In this document: positions 1 to 9,977 of the stretch, in pieces
Layout of the letters: every line of letters starts with the position of its first letter
Numbering within the stretch: position 1 is the first letter of the stretch
From: Brevundimonas sp. UBA7506
GTDB taxonomy: Bacteria; Pseudomonadota; Alphaproteobacteria; Caulobacterales; Caulobacteraceae
DNA: 64,000 nt
NCBI RefSeq assembly: GCF_002479495.1
Contig: NZ_DLNQ01000005.1
Span: forward strand, 319,095 to 383,094
Reading direction: 5' to 3'
Position numbers and translations under genes: made by a program
The notes under the pieces: generated by a model
Told to the model about the DNA's origin: nothing
Seen by the model: the letters and a program-made list of their open reading frames with translations, nothing else
The model's database searches: none

Positions 1-24
1 CATCCCGGTCTGCACCGTTCCGAG

Positions 25-42
25 GGACCGCCCGGTCCTTTT
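25..42 (+). terminator. weak terminator-like hairpin ahead of rpsB
   Basis: Bases 25-29 and 34-38 (GGACC / GGTCC) can pair across a four-base loop and are followed by TTTT at 39-42. It may end a gene lying before the window or be part of the rpsB leader. The short stem makes either reading tentative. Confidence 0.3.
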
Positions 43-85
43 ACTCGCTCACGCTAGGTTTGATCGGAAAAAGGATACAACGATC

Positions 86-931
86 ATGGCTCTGCCTGAA
101 TTCTCGATGCGTACGCTGCTGGAAGCTGGCGCTCACTTCGGCCACCAGACGCACCGCTGGAACCCGAAGATGGACCGCTACATCTTCGGCTCGCGCTCGA
201 ACATCCACATCATCGACCTGTCGCAGACGATGCCGCTGCTGCACCAGGCCCTGGTCGCCGTTCGCGACGTCGCCGCCAAGGGCGGTCGCGTCCTGTTCGT
301 CGGCACCAAGCGCCAGGCCGCCGGCCCGGTCGCCGAAGCCGCCACGCGCTGCGCCCAGTACTACATGAACAACCGCTGGCTCGGCGGCACGCTGACCAAC
401 TGGCGCACCGTCTCGGGTTCGATCGCCCGCCTGCGCGAGCTGGAAACCGTCCTGGCCGCCGGCGGCGAAGGCCGCGTCAAGAAAGAGCTGCTGAACCTGC
501 AGCGCGAGAAGGACAAGCTTGAGCTGTCGCTGGGTGGCATCAAGGACATGGGTTCGATTCCGGACATCATGTTCGTCATCGACACCAACAAAGAGTCGAT
601 CGCGATCCAGGAAGCCCGCAAGCTGAACATCCCGATCATCGCCATCCTGGACACCAACTCGGATCCGGACGGCATCACCTACCCGGTCCCGGGCAACGAC
701 GACGCCGCCCGCGCCATCCAGACCTACTGCGACCTGATCGCCGACGCCGTCCTGGACGGCCTGGCCGCCGGTGCTTCGGCCTCGGGCATCGATCTGGGCG
801 CTTCGGAAGCTCCGGTCGAGCCGATGCTGCGTGAAGCCGCTGCTCCGGCCGCTGCTGAAGCCGCTCCGGCCGGCACGGAAGGCGCTGCAGAAGAACTGCT
901 CGCGACGACTGAAGAAAAGGTCGAGGGCTAA
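86..931 (+). CDS. rpsB: 30S ribosomal protein S2
   Basis: Structural protein of the small ribosomal subunit, needed for joining S1 and for translation initiation. The 281-residue product carries typical S2 blocks: [19 protein letters not shown] near residues 10-28, [10 protein letters not shown] near residue 97, and [19 protein letters not shown] near 190-208. The C-terminus from about residue 225 is an Ala/Glu/Pro-rich extension beyond the E. coli protein (about 240 residues), of a kind I would expect in alphaproteobacteria. The ATG follows an AAAAAGGATA stretch that serves as ribosome binding site. It is the first gene of the long forward run and precedes tsf, the classical rpsB-tsf pair. 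Confidence 0.98.
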   Translation: MALPEFSMRTLLEAGAHFGHQTHRWNPKMDRYIFGSRSNIHIIDLSQTMPLLHQALVAVRDVAAKGGRVLFVGTKRQAAGPVAEAATRCAQYYMNNRWLGGTLTNWRTVSGSIARLRELETVLAAGGEGRVKKELLNLQREKDKLELSLGGIKDMGSIPDIMFVIDTNKESIAIQEARKLNIPIIAILDTNSDPDGITYPVPGNDDAARAIQTYCDLIADAVLDGLAAGASASGIDLGASEAPVEPMLREAAAPAAAEAAPAGTEGAAEELLATTEEKVEG

Positions 932-978
932 ACGTCCTCGGGGTCTGATCGGTGATTGGACCTACGCCAAACTGACAT

Positions 979-1005
979 GCGGCCGGGCTATTCAAGCCCG
1001 GCCGC
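979..1005 (+). promoter_or_regulatory. strong hairpin between rpsB and tsf
   Basis: An 11-bp perfect stem (979-989 with 995-1005) closes a five-base loop. It lies 48 bases after rpsB and 25 bases before the tsf start. There is no T-run after it, so it is not a standard intrinsic terminator. It could attenuate read-through or protect the processed mRNA between the two genes. Confidence 0.55.
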
Positions 1006-1030
1006 TCATTTGAATTTCCAGGAGAAGAAC

Positions 1031-1972
1031 ATGGCCGAGATCACTGCCGCCCTCGTGAAGGAGCTTCGCGAGCGTTCGGGCGTCGGCATGATGGACTGCA
1101 AGAAGGCGCTGGTTGAGAACAACGGCGACATCGACGCGGCCATCGACTGGCTGCGCGCCAAGGGCCTGTCCAAGGCCGCCAAGAAGGCCGACCGCGTCGC
1201 CGCTGAAGGCCTGGTCGCCGTCGCCGTCCGCGCCGAAGGCAAGGGCGAAGTCGCCGCCGCCATCGAGTTCAACGCGGAAACCGATTTCGTCGCCCGCAAC
1301 GACCTGTTCCAGAACGCCGCCAAGTCGTTCGCCCAACTGGGCCTGCACCACGACGGCGTCGACGCCATCCACGGCGCGACCCTGGAAAACGGCCGCACGG
1401 TTCAGGACGAAGTGACCCAGCTGATCGCCACCATCGGCGAGAACATGCAACTGCGCCGCGCCGCTCGTCTGGCCGTTGATGAAGGCGTGGTTTCGACCTA
1501 CGTCCACAACGCCGTCTCGCCGGGCGTCGGCCGCATCGGCGTGCTGGTGGCCCTGGAAGGCGAAGGCGACCAGGAAGCCCTGCGCGAACTGGGCCGCAAG
1601 ATCGCCATGCATGTCGCCGCCACGGCGCCGCTGTCGCTGAACACCGACGATCTGGACCCGGCCGCCATCGAGAAGGAACGTGCCGTTCTGATCGAAAAGG
1701 CCAAGGAAGAAGGTCGCCCCGACAACATGATCGAGAAGATCGTCGAGGGTCAGATCAACAAGTTCCAGAAGGACGTGGTGCTGTCGAAGCAGCCGTTCGT
1801 CATGGACCCCGACGTGACCATCGAACAACTGGTCGCCAACTCGGGCAAGGAACTGGGCTCTTCGAACCTGCGTCTGGCCGGCTTCGTCCGTCTGGCCCTG
1901 GGTGAAGGCGTCGAGAAGGTCGAGACCCCTGACTTCGCGGCCGAAGTGGCCTCGATGACCGGCGGCAACTAA
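1031..1972 (+). CDS. tsf: elongation factor Ts
   Basis: Guanine-nucleotide exchange factor that recharges EF-Tu from GDP to GTP form. The 313-residue product begins [20 protein letters not shown], and the family signature [11 protein letters not shown] with the following UBA-like fold is at residues 17-27. The TDFVARND segment that contacts EF-Tu is near residue 80. Length is normal for bacteria with the full core and dimerisation domain. I chose ATG 1031 because AGGAGAAG lies immediately upstream and an in-frame start at 956 would put a non-conserved leader on the protein. Cotranscription with rpsB is likely, modulated by the hairpin at 979-1005. Confidence 0.98.
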   Translation: MAEITAALVKELRERSGVGMMDCKKALVENNGDIDAAIDWLRAKGLSKAAKKADRVAAEGLVAVAVRAEGKGEVAAAIEFNAETDFVARNDLFQNAAKSFAQLGLHHDGVDAIHGATLENGRTVQDEVTQLIATIGENMQLRRAARLAVDEGVVSTYVHNAVSPGVGRIGVLVALEGEGDQEALRELGRKIAMHVAATAPLSLNTDDLDPAAIEKERAVLIEKAKEEGRPDNMIEKIVEGQINKFQKDVVLSKQPFVMDPDVTIEQLVANSGKELGSSNLRLAGFVRLALGEGVEKVETPDFAAEVASMTGGN

Positions 1973-2008
1973 CACCGAAGTTTCTTCCTGAAAGGGAAGA
2001 ATTTTCAA

Positions 2009-2044
2009 AAGGGCGCGTTCGGCTTTGATGGCCGGCGCGCCCTT
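2009..2044 (+). terminator. hairpin between tsf and pyrH
   Basis: Bases 2009-2017 (AAGGGCGCG) pair perfectly with 2036-2044, and an inner CGGC/GCCG stem extends it. No clear T-run follows, so termination after tsf is probable but may be partial. Confidence 0.5.
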
Positions 2045-2111
2045 CGTCTATGATGAGCCGCCGATTCACCTCGCGCGGATGCGTAACCCCTGTATCCACG
2101 GACCCATACCC

Positions 2112-2849
2112 ATGCCTGACGCCCCTTCCGACTTCCGATACAAGCGCGTCCTGCTGAAGGTCTCGGGCGAGGTCCTGATGGGGGATCAGTCCTACGGCAT
2201 CGACATGAAGACGGTGGATGTCGTGGCGGCGGCCGTGGCGCGGGTGGCGCGCGAAGGCGTGGAGATTTGCCTCGTCATCGGCGGCGGCAACATCTTCCGC
2301 GGCCTGTCGAAGGCGGCAGAGGGCATGGATCGCGCCAACGCTGACTACATGGGCATGCTGGCCACCATCATGAACGCCCTGGCCATGCAGGGCGCGCTCG
2401 AGAAGATCGGCGTCGATACGCGGGTCCAGAGCGCCATTCCCATGGCCGCCATCGCCGAGCCTTACATTCGTCGTCGCGCCATGCGGCACCTGGAAAAGGG
2501 ACGGGTGGTGATTTTCGCCGCCGGCGTAGGCGCTCCCTTCTTCACGACCGACTCGGGCGCCGCCCTGCGCGCCGCGGAAATGGGCTGCGACGCCCTGCTG
2601 AAGGGCACCAGCGTGGACGGCGTCTATACCGCCGATCCCAAGAAGGATCCGAACGCCACGCGCTATGAGACGCTGACCTATCAGGAGGTCCTGGCCAAGG
2701 ACCTGCGCGTCATGGACGCCTCGGCCATCGCCCTGATGCGCGACAGCGACATTCCGATCGTCGTCTTCTCGATCCGTGAGGAAGACTCGCTGCGCAAGAC
2801 CCTGCGCGGCGACGGCACCTTCACCGTCATCACCAACAAGGCCGCGTAA
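2112..2849 (+). CDS. pyrH: uridylate kinase
   Basis: Phosphorylates UMP to UDP with ATP, feeding RNA, sugar-nucleotide and pyrimidine deoxynucleotide synthesis. The 245-residue product belongs to the amino-acid kinase fold: [10 protein letters not shown] near residues 11-20, GGGNIFRG at about 59, and the late [14 protein letters not shown] segment that forms the nucleotide site. Length fits bacterial UMP kinase, which acts as a hexamer regulated by GTP and UTP. A longer reading from 2025 exists, but its extra 29 residues overlap the hairpin region and are not family-like, so ATG 2112 is preferred. It is followed closely by frr, a common pairing. Confidence 0.97.
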   Translation: MPDAPSDFRYKRVLLKVSGEVLMGDQSYGIDMKTVDVVAAAVARVAREGVEICLVIGGGNIFRGLSKAAEGMDRANADYMGMLATIMNALAMQGALEKIGVDTRVQSAIPMAAIAEPYIRRRAMRHLEKGRVVIFAAGVGAPFFTTDSGAALRAAEMGCDALLKGTSVDGVYTADPKKDPNATRYETLTYQEVLAKDLRVMDASAIALMRDSDIPIVVFSIREEDSLRKTLRGDGTFTVITNKAA

Positions 2850-2887
2850 GCGGCTCTCGCTCCGAACGACCAGACCAAGGAACCACC

Positions 2888-3445
2888 ATGGCCAAGCCCG
2901 ACCTCAAGACCTACCGGGACCGGATGGACAAGTCCGTCGCCTCGCTGAAGGAAGACTACGCCGGGCTGCGGACGGGTCGGGCCAATGCGGGCCTTCTCGA
3001 CCCTGTCCAGGTCGAGGCCTATGGCTCGACGTCGCCGCTGAACGCTGTGGCCGCCATCAGCGTGCCCGAGCCGCGCATGATCTCGGTCAACGTCTGGGAC
3101 AAGGGCATGGTGGGACCGGTCGAGAAGGCTGTTCGCGCCGCCGGTCTGGGCCTGAACCCGATCGTGGACGGTCAGACCCTGCGCATTCCGGTTCCGCCGC
3201 TGACCGAAGAGCGCCGCAAGGATCTGGTCAAGCTGGCCGGCAAGTACGCAGAACAGCAGAAGATCGCCGTGCGCAACGTGCGCCGCGACGCTAATGACGA
3301 TCTCAAGAAGGCTGAAAAGGCCGCCGAGATCAGCCAGGACGAACAGAAGAAGATGGAAGCCGAGGTCCAGAAGGACACCGACGCGGCCATCAAGCGCATT
3401 GACGAGGCCTTGAAGGCCAAGGAAGTCGAGATCATGCAGGTCTGA
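2888..3445 (+). CDS. frr: ribosome recycling factor
   Basis: Acts with EF-G to split the post-termination ribosome. The 185-residue product has the usual length and signatures: [20 protein letters not shown] at residues 13-32, the conserved PEPRM segment near 62, and [19 protein letters not shown] near 105-123, which starts the long helical arm. ATG 2888 follows AAGGAACCACC, a strong ribosome binding site. Gene order pyrH-frr-uppS-cdsA-dxr is standard in many bacteria, so it is probably in one transcript with its neighbours. Confidence 0.98.
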   Translation: MAKPDLKTYRDRMDKSVASLKEDYAGLRTGRANAGLLDPVQVEAYGSTSPLNAVAAISVPEPRMISVNVWDKGMVGPVEKAVRAAGLGLNPIVDGQTLRIPVPPLTEERRKDLVKLAGKYAEQQKIAVRNVRRDANDDLKKAEKAAEISQDEQKKMEAEVQKDTDAAIKRIDEALKAKEVEIMQV

Positions 3446-3475
3446 CGCAGCTTCGCGTCGGGAGGGATCTTAACA

Positions 3476-4243
3476 ATGTCGGCCGAGACCGTCGCCACGG
3501 CGCCTGAGAAGGGGCCTCGTCACGTCGCCCTGATCATGGACGGCAACGGTCGCTGGGCCGAGCGTCGCGGTTTGCCGCGCGTCATGGGTCACCGCGAGGG
3601 GGTCCAGGCGCTGCGTCGCACCATCAAGGCGGCGCCGGATTTCGGCATCCGCTGTCTGACCGTGTTCGGCTTCTCGACCGAAAACTGGAGCCGGCCAGCG
3701 GACGAGGTGTCGGACCTGATGGGTCTGGTGCGGGCCTTTGTCGGCAGCGATCTGAAGCGTCTGGACGAGGCGGGCGTGTGCATTCGCGTCCTGGGTCGTC
3801 GCAAGGGTCTGCCCAGCGATATCGCCGCCATCGTCGATCGCGCCGAAGCGCAGACGGCGCACAATATGGCCTTCCTGCTGCAGGTGGCTTTCAACTACGG
3901 CGGCCGGGCGGATCTCGTCGATGCGGCGCAGCGGCTGGTCGATCAGGCTCGCGCCGGACAGTTTGACGGTGACGTCACCGAGGAGGACCTCGGTGCTGGG
4001 CTGTCGACGGCAGGTGCCCCGCCGGTCGATCTGATCGTGCGGACTTCCGGCGAGCAGCGGCTGTCCAACTTCCTGCTGTGGGAAGCCGCCTATGCCGAAC
4101 TGGTATTCCAGGACATCCTGTGGCCCGACTACGGGGGCGAGGCGCTGGGCGAGGCGGTGTCGGTATTTGGCAATCGTGAGCGTAGATTTGGCGGGCGCGA
4201 CGCCTCGCCGGACGTGACCGCTGCGAAGACGGCGGCGGGCTGA
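3476..4243 (+). CDS. uppS: di-trans,poly-cis-undecaprenyl-diphosphate synthase
   Basis: Condenses farnesyl diphosphate with eight isopentenyl units to make undecaprenyl diphosphate, the lipid carrier for peptidoglycan and O-antigen. The 255-residue product shows HVALIMDGNGRWAERRGL near residues 17-34, where the Asp binds Mg, then GHREGV, FSTENW near residue 66, and RTSGEQRLSNFLLWE near 189-203. ATG 3476 follows GGGAGGGATC. The stop overlaps the cdsA start by one base (TGATG at 4241-4245), which points to translational coupling. Confidence 0.97.
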   Translation: MSAETVATAPEKGPRHVALIMDGNGRWAERRGLPRVMGHREGVQALRRTIKAAPDFGIRCLTVFGFSTENWSRPADEVSDLMGLVRAFVGSDLKRLDEAGVCIRVLGRRKGLPSDIAAIVDRAEAQTAHNMAFLLQVAFNYGGRADLVDAAQRLVDQARAGQFDGDVTEEDLGAGLSTAGAPPVDLIVRTSGEQRLSNFLLWEAAYAELVFQDILWPDYGGEALGEAVSVFGNRERRFGGRDASPDVTAAKTAAG

Positions 4244-5061
4244 TGGCGTTGAAGATCGGTGACATCGGGCTGAGAGCGGCCTCGGCCGTGGTGCTTGCGC
4301 CGGCGGCGGTGCTGGCCACCTGGGCAGGCGGCGGCTGGTTCTGCGCCCTGGTGGTGGCGGCTTGCGGCCTGCTGGCGTTCGAGTGGGCGCGGATGAGCGC
4401 GCCGCGCTTCTGGCGTTCGGTCGGCACGGCCGTGGCCCTGGCTCTGATCATCGCCGTGGTCGCGGCGCACATCGGGCAGATGTCACTGGCGCTGGTGTTG
4501 CTGGTCTTCGGCGCTCTGGCGGCGGGATTGTTCGCGAGATCGCGCGGCGCCGAGGCGCTGGACGCGGCCTATGGCGTTCTCTACCTCGGCTGGCCGTGCG
4601 TCCTGCTGATCTGGCTGCGCGATTTGAACGACGCGCAGGGCCTCTACTGGACCGTTCTGGTCTTCGCCGTGGCTTGGGCCTCGGACATTCTGGCCTATCT
4701 GGTGGGCAGCGCCGTAGGCGGGCCCAAGCTGTGGCCGCGCTTTTCGCCCAACAAGACCTGGTCCGGCTTTATTGGCGGCCTGCTGGCTGGGATGATCGCC
4801 GGCGCCGCCATGGCGGGCTGGCTGGAAATGGGCCGATTGAACGTCTTCTGGGGCGGCGTCCTGGGTCTGGCGGCAGCTCTGGCCACCATGGCGGGCGATC
4901 TGTGGGAATCGGCGCTGAAGCGTCGCTTCGGGGTCAAGGATGCGGGCAACATCATTCCCGGCCACGGCGGCCTGCTGGATCGAGTCGACGGCCTGATGTT
5001 CGCGGTCGTGGTCGTGGCGGCTGGACGCGTCATCGTCCTCATGCTGGGGCAGGGCGCATGA
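4243..5061 (+). CDS. cdsA: phosphatidate cytidylyltransferase
   Basis: Integral inner-membrane enzyme that makes CDP-diacylglycerol from phosphatidic acid and CTP, the branch point of phospholipid synthesis. The 272-residue product has seven or eight hydrophobic segments. The [12 protein letters not shown] block is near residue 168, and the family signature region [25 protein letters not shown] lies near the C-terminus with its conserved Asp residues. It starts inside the uppS stop codon and ends in an ATGA overlap with dxr (5058-5061), so the three genes are tightly coupled. Confidence 0.96.
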   Translation: MALKIGDIGLRAASAVVLAPAAVLATWAGGGWFCALVVAACGLLAFEWARMSAPRFWRSVGTAVALALIIAVVAAHIGQMSLALVLLVFGALAAGLFARSRGAEALDAAYGVLYLGWPCVLLIWLRDLNDAQGLYWTVLVFAVAWASDILAYLVGSAVGGPKLWPRFSPNKTWSGFIGGLLAGMIAGAAMAGWLEMGRLNVFWGGVLGLAAALATMAGDLWESALKRRFGVKDAGNIIPGHGGLLDRVDGLMFAVVVVAAGRVIVLMLGQGA

Positions 5062-6254
5062 TCGCCCGCAAGGTCAGCGTGCTGGGTTCGACCGGCTCGG
5101 TCGGAACGTCGACGCTGGACCTGATGGCCCAGGCCGAGGCGGCCGGATCCGGTGCGTTTCAGGTCGAGGTGCTGACCGGCAGCAATAATATCGCGCGTCT
5201 GGCCGAACAGGCCCGACGTTGGCGACCCAGGCTGGCCGTGACGGCTGATCCGGCCCGTCTGTCGGAACTGCGCGACGCCCTGGCGGGGACCGAAATCGAG
5301 GCCGCTGCTGGCCCTGAAGCCATCGTCGAAGCCGCCACCCGGCCCGTGGACTGGGTCATGGCCTCCATCGTGGGGTCGGCGGGCCTGCGCTCGGCCTGGG
5401 CCGCGGCGGGCACCGGCGCGACCCTGGCTTTGGCCAACAAGGAAAGTCTGGTCTGCTGCGGCCCGGCGCTGATCGAGCGGGTCAAGCGCAGCGGCGGCAA
5501 GCTGATCCCTGTCGATTCCGAACATTCCGCCATATTCCAGGTCTTTCCGGCCGAGGCGCCCGAGCAGGTCTCGAAGCTGGTGCTGACGGCGTCGGGTGGG
5601 CCTTTTCGCACCTTGCCGCGCGAGGCCATGGGCCGGATCACGCCGGAGCAGGCCGTGGCCCATCCGAACTGGAGCATGGGCGCCAAGATTTCGGTCGACA
5701 GCGCCACCATGGCCAACAAGGGTCTGGAACTGATCGAGGCGGCTTATCTGTTCGCCATGAGCGGCGACCGGATCGACGTCGTGGTTCACCCGGAATCAAT
5801 CATCCACAGCCTTGTGGAATATGTGGATGGTTCGACCCTGGCCCAGATGGGTCCGCCGGACATGAAGACGCCGATCGCCTGCGCCTTGGCCTGGCCGGAC
5901 CGCATGGCCTGGCCCGCGCCCAGGCTGGATCTGGCCGGTTTGGGTCGTTTGACCTTCGAGGCGCCCGATATGGCGCGGTTCCCAGCCCTGCGGTTGGCGC
6001 GCGAGGCCCTGGCGGCGGGCGGCGTGGCGCCCATCGTCTTCAATGCGGCCAATGAAGTCGCGGCCCTGGCCTTCCTTGACCGTCGGCTGGGCTTTCTCAA
6101 TATTGCCGCAGTCGTCGCGGACACCTTGGAGCGTGCGACGAACGCGGGGATGGATTCCGGGTCCGACGACGCCTGCGACGCGGCTTTGGCCGTGGACGCG
6201 GCGGCTCGACGGATCGCGAACGACATTATCGCTTCGCTCGCGATTGCTGCCTGA
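5058..6254 (+). CDS. dxr: 1-deoxy-D-xylulose 5-phosphate reductoisomerase
   Basis: Makes 2-C-methyl-D-erythritol 4-phosphate with NADPH, the committed step of the MEP isoprenoid pathway that supplies uppS. The 398-residue product starts [20 protein letters not shown], where GSTGSVG is the NADPH-binding loop. [11 protein letters not shown] lies near residue 125, [11 protein letters not shown] with the metal-binding Asp and Glu near 150, and the substrate loop [24 protein letters not shown] stretch near 205-225. ATG 5058 is inside the cdsA stop. A much longer reading in this frame begins within cdsA and is not real. Confidence 0.97.
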   Translation: MIARKVSVLGSTGSVGTSTLDLMAQAEAAGSGAFQVEVLTGSNNIARLAEQARRWRPRLAVTADPARLSELRDALAGTEIEAAAGPEAIVEAATRPVDWVMASIVGSAGLRSAWAAAGTGATLALANKESLVCCGPALIERVKRSGGKLIPVDSEHSAIFQVFPAEAPEQVSKLVLTASGGPFRTLPREAMGRITPEQAVAHPNWSMGAKISVDSATMANKGLELIEAAYLFAMSGDRIDVVVHPESIIHSLVEYVDGSTLAQMGPPDMKTPIACALAWPDRMAWPAPRLDLAGLGRLTFEAPDMARFPALRLAREALAAGGVAPIVFNAANEVAALAFLDRRLGFLNIAAVVADTLERATNAGMDSGSDDACDAALAVDAAARRIANDIIASLAIAA

Positions 6255-6268
6255 GGGCGACGGAGACA

Positions 6269-7495
6269 GTGACCGGCATGCTAGGAATTATCGGGCAAGC
6301 CCTAATCTATGTCGTGCCGTTCCTGCTGGTGCTGACCCTGGTCGTCACTGTTCACGAACTGGGACACTTTCTGACGGCCCGCGCCTTCGGCGTGAAGATG
6401 GAGCGCTTCTCCATCGGTTTCGGCCGCGCCATCTTCCAGCGTACCGACAAGCACGGCGTTGAATGGCGTCTGGGCTGGCTGCCGCTGGGCGGTTACGTCA
6501 AGTTCGCCGGTGATCTGGACGCGACGGGCGTGCCGGACAAGGCCGGGCTGGATGCGCTGAAGAAGGCAGTCGTGGCCGAGCATGGTCACGGCGCCGAGAG
6601 GGATTACCTGTATTTCAAGCCCTTGTGGCAGCGCGCCCTAGTCGTTGCTGGCGGCCCATTCGCCAATTTCGTGCTGGCCATCTTCATCTTCACCCTGTTG
6701 TTCAGCCTGGTGGGCGTCGAACTCCGTCCCGCGCGGGTCGTGCAGGTGCAGCCGGAATCGCCGGCTGCAGCCGCCGGTTTCCTGCCCGGCGACCTCATCA
6801 CCCGCGTCAACGGCAAGCTGATCGCCGACGGCGGCGAGGTCACGCGCGTGGTGGCCCTGAGCAGCGGCGATCCGGTGGCCTTCACGGTCGAGCGCGCCGG
6901 CACCGAAGTTCAGCTGACCGCCACGCCTGAGCGTCGGGTCGAGAACGACCCCATCGCCGGTCGGGTGTCGATCGGCCGCGTCGGGCTGGGCCTTGGCTCC
7001 AGTCGCGATGAGGTGCGCCATGTCCGCTATGGGCCGATCGCCGCCATGGGGCAGGGGGTCAAGGAAACGGGCGCTATCCTGAGCACCACCTTCACCTATA
7101 TCGGTCGGATCTTCAGCGGTCGTGAATCGGGCGATCAGTTCAGCGGCCCCCTGGGTATCGCCAAGGCTTCTGGCGCCCTGACCAACGCCGCGGTGGCCGC
7201 CAATCCTGATCCCGTGGCAATGGCGGGAAATCTCCTGCTGACGCTGACCAGCTTCGCCGCCATACTTTCGGTCGGAATCGGCTTTCTAAATCTGATGCCG
7301 GTTCCGGTGTTGGATGGGGGGCATCTGATGTTCTACGCCTATGAGGCGGTGGCGCGCAGGCCCGTGGCGGCCAGGGTTCAGGAGGCGGGATATCGTGTCG
7401 GTCTTGCTTTGCTGGCCAGTTTAATGTTGTTCGCGACCTGGAACGACCTGCAGAAACTCAATCTCTTCAAATTCCTCGGCGGGCTCGTCTCGTGA
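6269..7495 (+). CDS. rseP: RIP zinc metalloprotease (RseP/MmpA)
   Basis: Site-2 intramembrane protease. In Caulobacter the orthologue MmpA cleaves the PodJ polarity factor and in E. coli RseP cleaves anti-sigma RseA. The 408-residue product has the zinc motif HELGH at residues 29-33 in its first membrane segment, a PDZ domain around residues 160-230 (LRPARVVQVQPESPAAAAGFLPGD), and the late NLMPVPVLDGGHL membrane motif supplying the third zinc ligand. GTG 6269 gives the start. ATG 6278, three codons on, is an equally possible start. The stop overlaps the bamA reading frame start at 7492, keeping the usual dxr-rseP-bamA order. Confidence 0.95.
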   Translation: MTGMLGIIGQALIYVVPFLLVLTLVVTVHELGHFLTARAFGVKMERFSIGFGRAIFQRTDKHGVEWRLGWLPLGGYVKFAGDLDATGVPDKAGLDALKKAVVAEHGHGAERDYLYFKPLWQRALVVAGGPFANFVLAIFIFTLLFSLVGVELRPARVVQVQPESPAAAAGFLPGDLITRVNGKLIADGGEVTRVVALSSGDPVAFTVERAGTEVQLTATPERRVENDPIAGRVSIGRVGLGLGSSRDEVRHVRYGPIAAMGQGVKETGAILSTTFTYIGRIFSGRESGDQFSGPLGIAKASGALTNAAVAANPDPVAMAGNLLLTLTSFAAILSVGIGFLNLMPVPVLDGGHLMFYAYEAVARRPVAARVQEAGYRVGLALLASLMLFATWNDLQKLNLFKFLGGLVS

Positions 7496-9945
7496 GCCGA
7501 CGCCAGCCCCCGATGGTTCCCCGAATGATTCAGAACGACAGTCGCCTTATGATCCGAACCCGTGGCCGTATCCTTGGACCCAGCGCCCTGGCCCTGGCTG
7601 TCGCCGCGGGCCTGGCCGGACCTGCGCTGGCCCAGACGGCGCCCGTCGCCGGAGCGGCGCCCGCGCAGGACCCGCAAGTCGTAGTGACCGCGCCTGCGGA
7701 AGAGCGCGGCGTGGTCAACCGCATTCTCGTACGCGGCAACCAGCGCATCGACCAGACGACCGTCCTGTCCTACCTGCCGATCCAGCCGGGCGACACCATC
7801 GACGCGGCGACGATCGACGTCGCGGTGCGCACCCTGTCCCGGACGAACCTGTTCGCCAACGTGCAGTTGGGCCTGCAGCCGAACGGCGACCTGATCGTCG
7901 AGATCGCGGAAAACCCGATCATCAATCAGGTGACGTTCGAGGGGAACAAGGCGCTCGCGGTCAAGAAGCTGACCGACGAGGTCACGATCAAGCCGCGCGG
8001 CATCTACACGCGCGCCCGCGTCCAGGAAGACGTCGGCAAGATCGTCGAACTGTACCGCCTGTCGGGCCGGATCTCGGCCACGGTGACGCCGAAGCTGGTG
8101 CAACTGGATCAGAACCGCGTCGATGTGGTGTTCGAGATCGACGAAGGTCCGGAGACGGGCGTCGCCGCGATCACCTTCCTGGGCAATACCGCCTTCTCGG
8201 ACAGCGACCTGCGTGAGGTTATGGTCACCAAGCAGTCCAGCTGGTGGCGGCTGTTCAGCTCGAACGACAACTACGATCCGAACCGCCTGGATTACGACCG
8301 TGAGCAGCTGCGGAAATTCTATACGAACCGGGGCTATTACGACTTCCGTATCCTGTCGTCGGTGGCGGAGCTGAAGCCTGACAACAGCGCCTTCGGCATG
8401 ACGCTGACGCTGGACGAGGGCGATCGCTACACCTTCGGCGAGGTCAAGGTCGTCACCGAGAACGATCGTCTGAACGCCGACTTCCTGCAGCGTCTGCTGC
8501 CGATCCGCTCGGGCGACCTGTATGAAAGCGACCGCATCGAAAGCGCCGTCGACACCCTGACCTTCGCGGCGGGTTCGGCCGGTTACGCCTTTGTCGAGAT
8601 CAACCCGACCTATCGCGCCAACCCGGAAACCGACAAGGTCGACGTCACCTTCAACATCAAGGAAGGTCAGCGCGTCTACATCGATCGCATCAACGTGGTC
8701 GGCAATACGCGGACCCTCGACTCGGTCATTCGTCGCGAACTGATGGTGGGCGAGGGCGACGCCTTCAACCGCTCGCTGGTCGAGCGCTCGCGCAACAATC
8801 TGCGCGCCCTGGGCTTCTTCAAGGACGTCAAGATCGAGGAGACGCGTGGCAGCGCGCCGGACCGTTCGATCGTTAACGTCACCGTCGAGGAGCAACCCAC
8901 CGGCGAACTGTCCGTCGGCGCCGGCTTCAGCTCGGTCGATTCCTTCGTCCTGAACCTGGGCATTACCGAGCGCAACTTCCGTGGTCGTGGCCAGAACTTC
9001 GTGGCGCGCGCGGAATGGGGTTCGCTGCGTCAGCAGATCGACTTCCGCTTCACCGAGCCGAAGTTCCTGGGGCGCGACGTGGGGGCGGGCTTCGATCTGT
9101 TCCACACGCGATACGATCTGAGCGAGTACTCCTCGTACGACTATCGCTCGACCGGCGGCGGTTTGCGTCTCAGCTATCCGTTGAACGGCTATTCGCGCTT
9201 CAGCGTGCGGTACTTCCTGAAGTCCGACGAAGTCATCATTCCGTTCGGCTACTGCAACGGCACCGGGTCGTCGGCGCTCTGCGATCAGGCGGGGTCGTTC
9301 CTCAACTCGTCGGCGGGCTACACGCTGATGGTCAACCGGACCAATGATCCGGTTCGCCCGACGCGCGGCTGGTCGGCGTCCCTGCGTCAGGACTTCGCCG
9401 GTATCGGCGGCGACGTGAACTACCTGAAGACCGAGGCCGACGCGTCCTGGTACTATGGCATCACGCCGAAATGGGTGGTCAGCCTGCAAGGCTCGACCGG
9501 TTACGTCAGCGGCTGGAACGGCGATCCCATCCGGATCAACGATCGGTTCTTCAAGGGCGGCAACACCTTCCGCGGCTTTGAAACCGCCGGTATGGGCGCA
9601 CGCGACCTGACGACGACCGACGCCTTGGGCGGCAACTTCTACGCCATCGGAACGGTTGAACTGACGGTGCCGAACTATCTGCCTGAAGAATACGGCATCA
9701 AGACCTCGCTGTTCGCGGATGTCGGCACCCTGGGCATGCTGGACGACCGTTATCAGGTCGATTCTGTCACAGGCGCCCCCAATCCGAACATCGTGGACGA
9801 TCTCGCCCTGAGGGCCGCTGCGGGCCTCAGCATCCACTGGCGTTCGCCGATGGGGCCGATCCGCTTCGACCTGTCCAAGGTTCTGTCCAAGGAAGACTAC
9901 GACAAGACCGAGACCTTCCGCTTCTCCACCTCGACCCAGTTCTAA
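7492..9945 (+). CDS. bamA: outer membrane protein assembly factor BamA
   Basis: Omp85 family core of the BAM complex, which inserts beta-barrels into the outer membrane. The full frame is 817 residues. The signal peptide is ILGPSALALAVAAGLAGPALAQ, with cleavage after ALA. Five POTRA domains follow from about residue 77 to 430 (first one NRILVRGNQRIDQTTVLSYL), then a 16-strand barrel ending in FRFSTSTQF, whose terminal Phe is the BAM recognition signal. The barrel includes the RGF motif in FKGGNTFRGFETAG. GTG 7492 overlaps the rseP stop, but ATG 7513, 7525 or 7549 would place the signal peptide nearer the N-terminus. I think 7549 is quite possible. Confidence 0.96.
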   Translation: MSRRQPPMVPRMIQNDSRLMIRTRGRILGPSALALAVAAGLAGPALAQTAPVAGAAPAQDPQVVVTAPAEERGVVNRILVRGNQRIDQTTVLSYLPIQPGDTIDAATIDVAVRTLSRTNLFANVQLGLQPNGDLIVEIAENPIINQVTFEGNKALAVKKLTDEVTIKPRGIYTRARVQEDVGKIVELYRLSGRISATVTPKLVQLDQNRVDVVFEIDEGPETGVAAITFLGNTAFSDSDLREVMVTKQSSWWRLFSSNDNYDPNRLDYDREQLRKFYTNRGYYDFRILSSVAELKPDNSAFGMTLTLDEGDRYTFGEVKVVTENDRLNADFLQRLLPIRSGDLYESDRIESAVDTLTFAAGSAGYAFVEINPTYRANPETDKVDVTFNIKEGQRVYIDRINVVGNTRTLDSVIRRELMVGEGDAFNRSLVERSRNNLRALGFFKDVKIEETRGSAPDRSIVNVTVEEQPTGELSVGAGFSSVDSFVLNLGITERNFRGRGQNFVARAEWGSLRQQIDFRFTEPKFLGRDVGAGFDLFHTRYDLSEYSSYDYRSTGGGLRLSYPLNGYSRFSVRYFLKSDEVIIPFGYCNGTGSSALCDQAGSFLNSSAGYTLMVNRTNDPVRPTRGWSASLRQDFAGIGGDVNYLKTEADASWYYGITPKWVVSLQGSTGYVSGWNGDPIRINDRFFKGGNTFRGFETAGMGARDLTTTDALGGNFYAIGTVELTVPNYLPEEYGIKTSLFADVGTLGMLDDRYQVDSVTGAPNPNIVDDLALRAAAGLSIHWRSPMGPIRFDLSKVLSKEDYDKTETFRFSTSTQF

Positions 9946-9977
9946 CTGCAGCCTTCCAGACTGCTCAAAGGTTCAAG

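Noticed and set aside
7378..9837. 819-codon open frame antisense to bamA
   Set aside because: High GC makes antisense frames long. The plus-strand bamA frame has a signal peptide, POTRA domains and barrel; the antisense text shows no family pattern.
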